A program made the translations under genes and the position numbers. From positions 2,914,001-2,978,000 of the forward strand of contig JAHREC010000009.1 in assembly GCA_020081605.1 (NCBI GenBank): a stretch of 64,000 nt of DNA. The letters are read 5' to 3'. This stretch comes from Albifimbria verrucaria. Lineage: Eukaryota > Ascomycota > Sordariomycetes > Hypocreales > Stachybotryaceae. Every line of letters starts with the position of its first letter. Within the stretch, counting starts at the first letter, position 1. Below the pieces are notes generated by a model that was given only the letters and a program-made list of their open reading frames with translations, made no database searches and was not told the DNA's origin. This document shows, piece after piece, positions 35,901-45,850 of this stretch.

Positions 35901-38334
35901 TTAACGCCACGTAGGCCGCTGCATAATCTGCAGCAAGCGTTGTCTCCCCGATAGTTTCATGATCGTGGCTTTCTTTGCCATCATCTCACATTGGCGCTCG
36001 CTGTCTTCGATGGCGGAGTAGTTATCGAATGCTTTCTCGACGGCTCCCAGCGCTTTCGTCATGTACTCTAGCTGTTGCACCGACTTCCTCGGTGAAGCTC
36101 CGGCCAAGCCCATGTAAGCGTCCGCAAGGCAGCCAAAAGTTGGGCTGTTGTCGCCGCTGCTTCGCTTTCCATCGCTCTAGGGAGGCTCGCAGTGATCATC
36201 TCAGCAGCAGCCTCAAACTCTCCCAAAGAAATCAAGATAGCAGCAACAGCCCCAACTGCCCGCCAGAGTAATGACATCAGTCTTGCTCTCCAAGCAATGC
36301 CTGCAGCCCTCATTGCGATACTAAAACCTCGCTGCGGCCGCCCAGACTGATCAAGCAGTGATGCCTTGATCAAAAGCAGCGTGACCATAAGAGCTTGGTC
36401 TTTATCCTCGTCACGAGCCAGGGTCAACAGTGAATCGATCTTCTCATAGGCTTTCTGCAAATCGCCACGCCGGGTCATGTAGTCAATATGGAGAAGGTCG
36501 ACGAGGAAGGAGAGATCTGGTTCAAGATCATCCATCTTGGACTGTAGCAACTGAGACAATAGCTGCTCCGCTCCGTCCAAATTATTGTGGTGCAAGTCTC
36601 TCTTGAGCTTCACAATGCTCCTGTATTTGTGCCAATACTGCCGAGGCTTCCACGACCGCAAGGAGTTGTCGTCCAGAGAGTCAAGGTCCAGGAGAGCCTG
36701 GTCGTAGTCCCCACGGTCTGCCCGCATGAGTGCGAGACGACACGAGAACTTCAACTCGTCGTCGAAAATGGAGTGACAGGAATGACATCTGAGAAAAATC
36801 TCCCTGTCATTGTGGAGAGGTGGAACAGACCTAGTCGATCCCACAATGCCAATGATAGCGAAAGCTGTGAGCCGAACATGTTTGTCATGTTCTTTTCAAC
36901 AATGATCTGAGAACTGCGAACCATTTGAGCTAGTGAAGCAGCCATGCTATCACCTTTCACAAGCCCAACCTTAGCCTCGCTAAGAAGAACTGAACTCCAT
37001 AGAGTCCACATTCCTGTTTCTTTGGCCTTGACGCGAAGAAATGCGAGGCTCTCCTTTCCGGTACCCAGCATGCTGTTAGATTCAAGATCGCGCACAAGTT
37101 TGGGATGAGATCTGCCGAAGTGAAACAGCCAATTGAGTGCGAAATTGAGGCAGGTCATGTCTCTATTCTCTCGAGCTGTGGAAACGGTCTCAAGCATGGC
37201 TGCTACCGCTTCCTTGTAGCATCCAAAGTCCGCCTGAAGAACCGCCAAGTTCATCAGCGCGTATTGGTAGAAAAGTCGGTCCCTGTTTTGCATAGTATAG
37301 TCGAAGTAGCGATGGAGGAGGTCAAAGGCAGTGGGATAATCACCAGCTCGCCACGAATCCAGGAAACTGTGACATGTTAGAGAAATTCATCCACCATAGA
37401 GTGCCAGCATCTCGAACCTGAGATAGTGAGTGAGGCTTGGAACAAGGAAGCTGTCGTGCAATAGATCGTGGAATTGGTTGCGGATCTCTATAGGAACTCT
37501 GTTTCCAAATTCTAATTGGATGTATTAGCAATGACAGGGGATCATTGTGCAACGGAGTCAACTTACTCTGCATTCTATCAATCTGGAAGTCCAACAAGGC
37601 CTCAATATCATCCGTGCTGACGGGGAGTGTGCTCCTCTCGTCTCCAGTGAACATGTCACCATAAGTCACGGCCGTCAAAGCGGAAACACTTTCAGGATCC
37701 CATTCCACCTGTTCGCCAACGAACAGAACATTGTCAAAGCTGAAATCACCAAATGCCGAATCTTTGCCTTTCCTTCGCTTTTGATACGCAGCAGTGGGGT
37801 GCCTGTATCTTACAAAATCTTTCCAAAGCTCCGTACAATCCTGAAACCGCAGTCGCTGGAATTCGATCCGACATCTTCGTATGAATGCGCCAAACGGTGA
37901 GGTAGCTGAGAACTTGAGGGTGTTGGGAGGCTCCTCTAGCCCTTGTTCCTCCAGCCGCTTCTGCTCCTCTTTCGATTTGACCAGCATAGACGACAAGTTT
38001 TCGAAGAAAACATGCAAAGCATCTAAGGAGTTGATGTCCCAGAGCTTCGCAACAAAATGGTCCCATAACCTTCTCCCTGGCAGTCCTGTAAGAAGTGGAA
38101 GACCACCCAGTAGCTTCTCAAAATCTCGTATTGAAACAACGAGTCTCACAGTGCGTTCTGCTTTGCTCCATGGCGTGTCCGTAGCTTTGGGCGAGTTGGA
38201 GGGACATGGTCCAGAAGATGAGATGTTACAAAGGACAAGACGGTCAACACCGCATCACTAGGAACGGCATTCTCGGCATAGAGCTCTATAAGCGCAAGGA
38301 GACCAACCTTGGCTGGTGTGAGGTAGCGGGCCAT
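35901..38334 (-). CDS. APC5: anaphase-promoting complex subunit 5
   Basis: TPR-containing scaffold subunit of the APC/C ubiquitin ligase, nuclear. The start at 38334 (MARYLTPAKVGLLALIELYA) fits fungal relatives; an upstream in-frame ATG at 38346 is possible. The APC5 domain is clear: YQYALMNLAVLQADFGCYKE with AVAAMLETVSTARENRDMTC. Further helical repeats continue to CEMMAKKATIMKLSGRQRLL near the end at 35901. Several short introns are present, for example near 37385-37420, 37510-37565 and 36740-36840. Frame breaks near 38190 (a C) and 36122 (a G) are each mended by one base. Its position next to COX13 is standard for the MAT flank in this fungal group. Confidence 0.88.
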
Positions 38335-38881
38335 GTCGAGGGTCATGCATACATGTATCGATCAAGCAATCACCTGAGACTGGGTGAAATTGATCTTAGG
38401 GTGAATTGTAGGGAATCTGATCCCCAACGAGAAGCCATCGATCAAGGCTCTTGCATGGTTGGCGAGATGGGAATGGAAAGACAACAGCTTGAGCACGCGT
38501 GCTCGGTGCAGGTGCAGAAGCTCGGTGTTATTAGAGTAAGGTAGTTAGTGATCGGTTGTATCTCGGGTAAATTCGATGAGTAAAGAATGCGAGCCGAAGG
38601 TGCCAATATCAAGAGTATGAACTTCACGCCAATTTGTTTTCAGAGACATCATCGAAGTCTATCATAATTTTGGCAACCGAGTTTGAGCATTGGGGTGCAA
38701 GAGGGGCCGGGGCTACGGTCAATTGTGTTTGTCACAGTAATCACGAGATGCCGGAGTTAAGAGTACGCAAGGAAAGCTCCCATTGAGGTCTAGGTATTGC
38801 ACATGTACAAGGCGTGTCCCGGTGTGATAGTCTATCAATTGGTAATAGCCAAGCTCTGAGGCTAGGCCCTCCAATTCCTGC
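38335..38881. other. intergenic region between COX13 and APC5
   Basis: Contains the APC5 promoter and COX13 3' region. No coding frame is supported. Confidence 0.4.
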
Positions 38882-39526
38882 TTAGGCGACCTTGTCCTTG
38901 TTGTGGTAGTTGACCTCAGTGTTCCAGCTGTCCACCGCGGTTAGCTTCATCAATTCTTCAAATGGACTGGCAATTGGCTTCATCGGGTGATTGCTCGACT
39001 TACAAGAGGGTCTGAATACAATGTTAGCGGGTACTTCTTCGGATTCGCGGATACAACTCACCTTGTCTCCGTCTCCCCACATGTAGTTCTTGGTGCGGAT
39101 GTTCTGGTAGGGGTACTCAGTGCGCTCCTCCAGAGGAGGCATGTGGTTCCAGTGGTCCCAATGGGCGTTCCAGAGGTAGTAGGCGTTGGCACCAGCCGCG
39201 ATCAAACACGGGCCAACGGCACTTTGGACAGAGTTAGCCGAGTCCCGGGCGGGCAGAGGAATTGGAAATGGCTCATCGTTGTTGGAGCAGCGACGTACTA
39301 GAGGAGATCTTCTTCCACAGCTCTGCGTACAGTTAGCATTGCATGCAGCGGTCTAGGGCGATTGCTTTTCGCTCACCAGTCGAGCCCTGGGCGTGCTCCT
39401 TGATGTGCTGTCGCTCCTTGATGAACTCGTTCTCGGTAGCAGAGCTGGCCAGTCGGCGCTGGGCGGGGCACGCATCTGCGCGGCGAAGCGCGGGGCGTTG
39501 CGAACAACCTGTCGTGAGGCAAACAT
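38882..39526 (-). CDS. COX13: cytochrome c oxidase subunit VIa
   Basis: Small inner-membrane subunit of respiratory complex IV. The start at 39526 gives a presequence (MFASRQVVRNAPRFAAQM). The mature part includes RRLASSATENEFIKERQHIK, IAAGANAYYLW and HMPPLEERTEYPYQNIRTKN. Four introns can be read. The last (GTAAGT to ACAG, with GCTAAC) splits TLF from WNTEVNYHNKDKVA, ending at 38882. One C is missing in the run near 39468 (before RRLASS), and the junction before AVGPCLIAAG needs one more base. COX13 next to APN2 is a hallmark of the MAT flank in many Pezizomycotina. Confidence 0.92.
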
Positions 39527-40023
39527 GGTGGCGAGCTCGTTGGTGGTCGCTGTAGGTTTGTGCAGTGGATTTGAGATTGATGAGATCAGGTCATTCTCGA
39601 GCGATGGAGCTCGGTTAGAGCTGCTCGTGGATGCCTCAATTCCTAGGCGTAAAATCCGTCAACACCACGTGACCTCGTGGGGTGTGCGCGACGCCAAACT
39701 GCAGTAGCACAATCCACCACACATTGCGCTACGCGGCACTCCAACCAGCCCATGACGCTTTGACAAGACAAACCTGCAAAGACTCAAGGAGCCCTTTGCA
39801 GCAAAGGCTCTTGTTTCGAAGAATTGATTTACTTGTGCTGCATCCCACTCTAGCTCTCATTTCGTCATTGCATGCCTCGACGTCTTCCATCTTCTCCAAC
39901 TTACACTCTGTCTCGTTCATCTTACCACTCGGCTGCTGTAGGCCATCTCAGGCCCATGGCCGAGTCACCACATGGGTGTGACTACAGTAACTGATTGTCC
40001 TTGTTTTTGTGCCGTTTTGAAAG
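39527..40023. promoter_or_regulatory. divergent region between COX13 and APN2
   Basis: Both genes start outward from about 500 bp. No coding frame was seen; promoter content is inferred. Confidence 0.45.
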
Positions 40024-42223
40024 AATGGGGTTTCGCATTACCACTTGGAACGGTAAGTTTGCCGGTCTCTAGCTTTGGGTTAGCTAACGGACCATAGTAA
40101 ATGGCATCAGGTGAGCTTTGCGCCAAGCTTCTCACTGCCTGCAATGGAATCTCGAGACTTAGGCATTACTCAGAAACCCCTTCGGATATCAGCCATGGAG
40201 GGATCAACGTACCTTCGAGGTTAGTCCCGTCGCCATATCATGACCGGGATGTTCATTAACCTCCCTCGATTAGGCTATGTTCGACATCTTGGAGGCAGAC
40301 ATTGTAATTATGCAGGAAACAAAAATACAACGCAAGGACCTGAGTGACGACATTGTTCTTGTTCCTGGCTGGGATGTTTACTTTAGCCTACCACGGCACA
40401 AAAAGGGTCAGTTGTACAAATAGATTGCGACCTGCACGCTGACCTCTCGATTAAGGATATTCCGGCGTAGCAATTTACACCCGAAACGCAACATGCGCGC
40501 CAATCCGTGCCGAAGAAGGCATCACTGGGATTCTTTGTGCGCCAAACTCTTCCACGCGATACAGAGACCTGCCTAAGCATCAAAGAATTGGCGGTTACCC
40601 CAAGCCCGGCCAGTTATCGAGCGATATTGACGAGCTTTCCTCGACTCTGAAGGCCGATGTGTTATCTTGGAGTTTCCTGCCTTTGTATTACTCGGCGTAT
40701 ACAGCCCTGCCAATCGGGATGCGTCGCGTGACGACTTCCGCGTTGGTTTCTTCGATGCTCTAGATGTACGGGTACGAAATCTCATCGCTGAAGGAAAACA
40801 AGTTGTCTTAACGGGTGACTTGAATGTTTCTCGCTCAGAGATTGACTCTACCAACGTCACCGAGTCTCTGCGAAAAGAAGGCGTATCTCTCGATGACTGG
40901 ATGGCAATGCCGGTACGCCGCATCTTCAATCAGCTTGTGTTTGAGGGATACGTGAAAGGAGCTAGAGACGCAGGTCGCGAAAAGCCAGTTCTGTGGGATT
41001 TATGTCGCTCCTACCACCCGGAACGACTGGGGATGAACACCTGTTGGGATACGAAGAGAAATACACGCCCTGCAAACAATGGAAGTCGTATTGACTACAT
41101 ACTTTGCAGCGACGGCATTAGATCATGGTGGACGTCGGCTGATGTGCAACAAGGACTGATGGGGTCGGACCATTGTCCCGTCTATGCTATATTGGCAGAT
41201 GCTGTGAGCAGAGGTGCGCAAACCGTGCCACTGGCAGAGCTGATGAACCCGCCATCAATGTTCAATCAGGGAAGGCGCATAAGAGAATGGCAAAGAGCCG
41301 ATCTACTACCGCTATCCGCAAAGCTACTCCCCGGCTTTGATCGAAGACAGAGCATTCGTGACATGTTCACCAAGAAGGCAGGCCCCAGCACATTAGCTCA
41401 TCCTTCCCCGCCCTCATGGCCGACAAGTGTATCTGCTGTTAAGTCCATTGGCGCCGAGCGGACTGCACCTACCGTCACAGGAACTACCCAGCAACCGTGC
41501 GACAACCGAACACCTCATTCAGCTATTATACCTGAAACGTTGGGCCGCGGGCATTCCTCAGGTCTGGCTACCCCTGTTGAGTCATCCCCACCAACTAAAC
41601 GCCCTGCTGGTGCGATACCCTCATTATCACGGCCTCAAAAGCGTGGAAAGGTTGAGTCTAGGAAAAATTCACCAGGACAGATGACGTTGCAAGGGTTTTC
41701 ACACCAACTTCTGTCACAACCCCGAAAACAGCTCATTCTTCAAACCTCTACTCTACAAAACCTGAGCTGGGTCTAGACCAGAGTGACAACAATAGTGCAG
41801 CTCTACCCCATCGTAATGGAACAGAGAAGAAGACTTCCTTGAATCCTCCACCAGAGCCCTCGGCATCCAGCGACATGTTCTCAGAAAAGGTTTTCGACGC
41901 AGTGGAGTCAAAAGACCAGTGGTCGAAGCTCCTGAAGAAGCGTGAAGCACCTCGGTGCGAGCATGGCGAGCCCTGTATTAGTCTCACTACAAAGAAGCCT
42001 GGTGTGAACTGCGGTACGTTCCTAGCCCATCCGCTTTTACTTTTCTCACTCACCTTACCCTTCACGCTCCTCCATCCCAAGCAATGTGAACAGTGCTTAC
42101 CAAGATGTTAGGTCGGTCATTTTACATCTGCCCTAGACCGCTCGGTCCCTCTGGAGAGAAAGAGAAAACTCTGAATGGCGGTGTGGGACTTTTATATGGA
42201 GTAGTGACTGGAATGGGTCTTGA
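40024..42223 (+). CDS. APN2: AP endonuclease 2 (class II DNA lyase)
   Basis: Base-excision-repair endonuclease of the exonuclease III family, nuclear. The start at 40024 gives MGFRITTWN, then three short introns before FDILEADIVIMQETKIQ (catalytic Glu). Other active-site motifs are LTGDLNVSRSEID, GSRIDYILCS and GSDHCPVYA. Adding one T near 41698 turns QMTLQGF into QMTLQGFF, a canonical PCNA-binding box (QxxLxxFF). The C-terminus is a zf-GRF domain: CEHGEPC, an intron near 42013-42111, then GRSFYICPRPLGPSGEKEK. One A in the run near 42170 restores the domain to SEWRCGTFIWSSDWNGS and a stop at 42223. Another base is missing near 40650. APN2 directly flanks the mating-type gene. Confidence 0.93.
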
Positions 42224-42702
42224 AATATTCATAGGATATCATCTTAGTTTTAGCAAAGTACATTGTGCAAGCGGCTTGTCACTTGATGTTTCGGGTATTC
42301 ATAGGCATGAATTTGATTGTATTCGAAATTTCAAAGTTGACATTTGTTCTTTGATGAAATGCGACTAGAACCAGAAAGCTATGGAACTCCCAAGGCCTGA
42401 ACTGGGAGCCTATGCCAAATGATCCAAAGCGAAACGAGTAGGTGAGCAAAAGGGTCTTGTAAAGATCCCCTCGGGTATGATCTTGATGTAAGCAATCTGT
42501 TTATCACTACGTCAGTTACATCCAAGGAGATTTGATGGCAGAGGAGACACACATACCAAAAGAGACACCCATGCAAGGCTCTGAATTGTTCTTGCTGCAG
42601 CGATTCGGAAAAAGAATAAATGCATCCACTCTAGTAAACTTGTGATTGGTGCCGCCTTTTGTCTTCTGATTGATGACATTGGCGATTATGTTTGAGCCAG
42701 AG
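42224..42702. other. convergent region between APN2 and MAT1-2-1
   Basis: 3' ends of APN2 and MAT1-2-1 face each other. No gene was seen. If the idiomorph boundary follows other species it should lie in or near this region, but one sequence alone cannot show it. Confidence 0.4.
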
Positions 42703-43545
42703 TTAGACTAGATGGGTATGCGTCATGTCGATGTTGCTGTCTGGAGATGACGAGGCAGTATTGTTGTCATCAGGGTTCCCTTGCTGGTGCGCATCCTGAG
42801 CTCTGCGGGCCTGACGTCTCTTCTCGTTCGGCTTCCGAGGTTTGTACTGGTAGTCAGGATGTTTCTCGAGCAAAGCTTGCTTCACTTGTTCAGCCAAATT
42901 TTTGTACTTCTGTCTGATCTCCTTGCTCTCAAGATTCCAAGCCTTTCCAAGAATTTGTGCTGCTCACTGTTAGAAACATGCGGTGCATTTCCTTTGAAAC
43001 CAAAGACGCAGGAACGTACAAATCTCATTGTTTGAAATGCCCGGGTTGGCAGCCTTGACCATGTTATGGCGCTCCTTACGGTACAGGATGTACGCGTTAG
43101 GAGGACGAGGGATCTTTGTGTTTTGTGGTGGTAACTGAGGCGTTGGTAAAGTCGCTGTCTGAACTCTGGTCTCCGCAGGAATAGTCCAGAATGGTTCGGA
43201 GTCCTTGACACTGATAACGAGTCCACCGCCAGAAACGAAGTATCGTGGAGGGCCAAGGAACCATCGTTCTGTAACAGTTCCGTCGCGACAGAACATAACT
43301 GCCTCCATGACATGAGACCTAGGACAAGTTAAAAGGCTGTGCGCATCATTTGGGATAGGACTCTCTGACATGAACTTGTGCGCAACAAAACGCTTGCCTG
43401 CTTCATCTAGCTGTCGGAAGACGTTGCCTTCAATAGCCAAAACTTGGGTGAAGGGGTGGATTTGAACCTCCAGCTGCTTCCACAGAGTTTCAAGATAGCC
43501 TGGCGTCCATTGCGAGAGGTAAGGATTGTCAGCCATGTTGAACAA
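42703..43545 (-). CDS. MAT1-2-1: mating-type protein MAT1-2-1 (HMG-box)
   Basis: Master transcription factor of MAT1-2 mating identity. It has the MAT-type HMG box: IPRPPNAYILYRKERHNMVK, then NPGISNNEIS with a conserved intron inside the serine codon (42960-43018), then QILGKAWNLESKEIRQKYKN and a basic stretch KPNEKRRQ. The N-terminal part (PYLSQWTPGYLETLWKQLE) precedes it. A 51-nt segment at 43319-43369 has GTCAGA, TTTAAC and CTAG and is a multiple of three, so it may be a further intron. The start is taken at 43545; a second methionine at 43536 (MADNPYLSQW) is equally possible. No frame break is needed. The flanks APN2 and SLA2 confirm the locus. Confidence 0.95.
42960..43018 (-). other. 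conserved intron in the MAT1-2-1 HMG box
   Basis: Runs from GTACGT to GAGCAG on the minus strand and interrupts the serine codon of SNNEIS. MAT1-2-1 genes of other ascomycetes carry an intron at this same serine, which supports the gene call. Confidence 0.85.
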
Positions 43546-44192
43546 CTCTTCAGGTTTGAAATGAGGATCTGTTTCAGACTTGGAATAGGGAAGACGATGG
43601 TGGAATGCCGAATGGAAAACACTAGGTTCTGTGGTGAAAAACGTGAAGGAGAATGATTACTCTGGAGGTTGGTGAGGAGGATTAAATCTGGGATGTGTTC
43701 TGGTGGGTGAAGTGAGGATGTATGTAAGTACTCAGGTGCAGGTGAGGTGCTCCAAAAGGACCCACTCACATGCTATTGAGGACGGACCACTTCTATTGAG
43801 CTAACAGTCCTGCTATTGAGCCACCCCCATTCATCTATTCAGAAGAACATTGCGCATGCTCCTTCCCTTTTCTTTTCTTACGGCCGTAGATCGAGATGAA
43901 CCAAGCTAGCGTTATTCTATGAAGCCACACATGTATTACGACTGTCACGGTACCGGGATTCCAGCGATTAAATTATGGCTGGACTACCAGGACCAGAATC
44001 ACCACCACTAGAATTGGAATGCTTCGTACAGTGCCAGTACTTGGTGCATTAACTGCCTGTGTAGGTATGAAAGCAGAACGAATCATAATAAGCATTGCGG
44101 CTTAATCCAGGCTGTTGAGGTCAAGACAAGCACGATGGCCTCACTTGACATAATTAATCGCAAATATTGAAGGGAGAAAAAGCCGAACAAGA
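43546..44192. other. upstream region of MAT1-2-1
   Basis: MAT1-2-1 promoter side within the idiomorph. Short frames are open but none resembles a known protein, including the alpha-box of MAT1-1-1. Confidence 0.4.
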
Positions 44193-44573
44193 ATGCCACC
44201 TCCAAATCTACAGGTAAAGTTGCGTTTTAAGCAGCTTTGTGCGTACTGTCTCCGCATAGCAGAGAAAGTTAGAACACTTGTCTCACTCTGCTGTCCAAAA
44301 TCGGTTTGGTGTCTCAATGCTGTCCACCCCTTCTCCATCCTCCACGCCACATCTCGAAAGGGGGTGTCAAAAACTACAGCCAACACGGACGGAGCCACGA
44401 AGTAAAAAAGCAAAATCAAACCAGGCAATTCTACCATATCGCTGTGCTAGCCTGACAGGGAGCAAGCGACGAAAGTCTATTCGGGAATGGCAGAAGAACA
44501 TGCTTCCATTAATCACATCCATTCCATCACAGCATGGTTCTGTCTTCCATGATGTTCGGGAGGACCAGTAAGT
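44193..44573 (+). CDS. small candidate gene in the MAT region (unrecognised)
   Basis: A two-exon reading is possible. ATG 44193 gives MPPPNLQ, then an intron at 44214-44259 (GTAAAG to CATAG, 46 nt), then a frame from QRKLEHLSHSAVQNRFGVSM to about 44573. The protein would be about 110 residues, basic and Ser/Pro-rich, with SKKAKSNQ and SKRRKSIREW that could be nuclear-localisation-like. The stop overlaps a perfect GTAAGT donor at 44570, so a third exon may follow. I recognise no family. It could be a MAT1-2-linked gene, a remnant of another mating gene, or a chance frame. Confidence 0.3.
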
Positions 44574-45022
44574 ATCTTTTGCATGGTAGGTAGTAGGTAG
44601 GTAGGTAGGTGGGGAGATAAACCCTTACCATTGATACGGAGAGTGAGTTCGAGATAGACTTGGATTACTGTTGCAGAACATTGTGTAGATTAGATTAGCA
44701 CTGTGTTATCCACGACACCTCAGAAGCGCTTCACTTTCACCTGACTTTTTGAGGCACTAGCCAATAAGTGATTTTATCTATTCAGTATGTCACAATAGAA
44801 GATGAGGCGTATGGTGTAGTGTGTGGCTGGGGTTCTCCTCTCACTTCGAATCTATTAATCTTAGATTCTTTCTTTCTCTCTCTCCCTCCTTGATATTCCT
44901 ACAACCTCTCACTTCCATCACCAACCACACCACTGCGCCTCTATCTTGTGTTTTTCATATTCTCTACCTACAAGTAGCAGATTTCTCATCTTCATCCTCG
45001 AGATCCAGCCGCTTCTTGTGCC
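44574..45022. other. region upstream of the 45-kb gene
   Basis: Contains a GGTA/GTAG tandem repeat at 44585-44611 and a T/C-rich leader with TCTTTCTCTCTCTCCC near 44868. The leader likely belongs to the next gene. Confidence 0.45.
44585..44611. repeat. GGTA tandem repeat
   Basis: Six near-perfect GGTA units broken once by a GTA. Related TACCTACC sequence recurs near 60436-60498. Confidence 0.8.
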
Positions 45023-45850
45023 ATGCCTCCTTCTCAACAACAGGCCGAAAACTCGGTTAACACGCCAAACACGTCCACCATGACGTCGCTGCCAGCATCA
45101 GCTCTGAAGCATCTCGAGCCGACTCCAGGTGGTCAGTGGATGTGCAGAGAGTACCAAGACTCGCTTCATGTTGCCTACAATGTAGTCGGAGGTCTCGGGA
45201 CTTATCATTACCTCATTAACCCTTGCACTACGGAGGAGCAAGTTCAGCAGCATTGCCAGGGGCATGTTTATGAATTCCCAGGCAGTAAGTGAGCAACTCT
45301 TCTCCGTCAACGCCGCTAACAAATAACCAGTCCAACGCAACCACGAAGAAATCCAGCGCTATGAGTTTCCAGACAAGTTTAGTACATCGACACGTGCCAC
45401 GCCAACCATGCAAATTTCCTCGAACCACAAGTTTTATCGCTAAACAATTTGACCCCAGGGTTTGGCAATCCTCAGAATGGCATTACAGAGCAAGAAGAAT
45501 CCACTATTACCATGTTCAAGGCGGTTCAGAATGAGGAACAAGCCCCGCCTGACTCCACATCCACAATCCGTCAGCTTGATTCGTCTTTCGTGGTCGATTC
45601 TCAATCCAGAAAAGCGGTGGACGAAACGACCCAACAGCTACTTGAGAATGGTGTAGTTGCAAACTCGACAAACTGGTCTCTCAAAGATGATTCTACACTC
45701 CCTCCAACATCAGAGAGCAGTAGCGATACTCAAATGTTGCATGTTGACACAATGTACCCAGGTGGAACATGGGCAGGTGCATGGACTGGATCTGAGAATA
45801 CAGACAACGTTGGTGGTGACCTTGGATGGTTGATGAATGGACCCCAGTGA
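45023..45850 (+). CDS. unrecognised MAT-region gene, divergent from MAT1-2-1
   Basis: The first exon starts with ATG 45023 (MPPSQQQAENSVNTPNTSTM) and contains WMCREYQDSLHVAYNVVGGL and YEFPG. An intron with GTAAGT, GCTAAC and CCAG fits about 45291-45331. The next exon reads IQRNHEEIQRYEFPDKF. One base change near 45382 joins it to YIDTCHANHANFLEPQV and an open frame to 45850. The tail is Ser/Thr/Asn-rich and ends DLGWLMNGPQ. Total length is about 260 residues. It has no signal peptide, membrane helix or domain known to me. It lies between MAT1-2-1 and SLA2 and reads away from MAT1-2-1, so it is a candidate idiomorph-specific gene. Extra MAT1-2 genes of unknown function are described in other Hypocreales; identity with any of them cannot be claimed here. 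Confidence 0.6.

Noticed and set aside
43546..45022. Intact MAT1-1-1 alpha-box gene beside MAT1-2-1 (homothallic arrangement)
   Set aside because: No alpha-box motif was recognised in any frame of the region.
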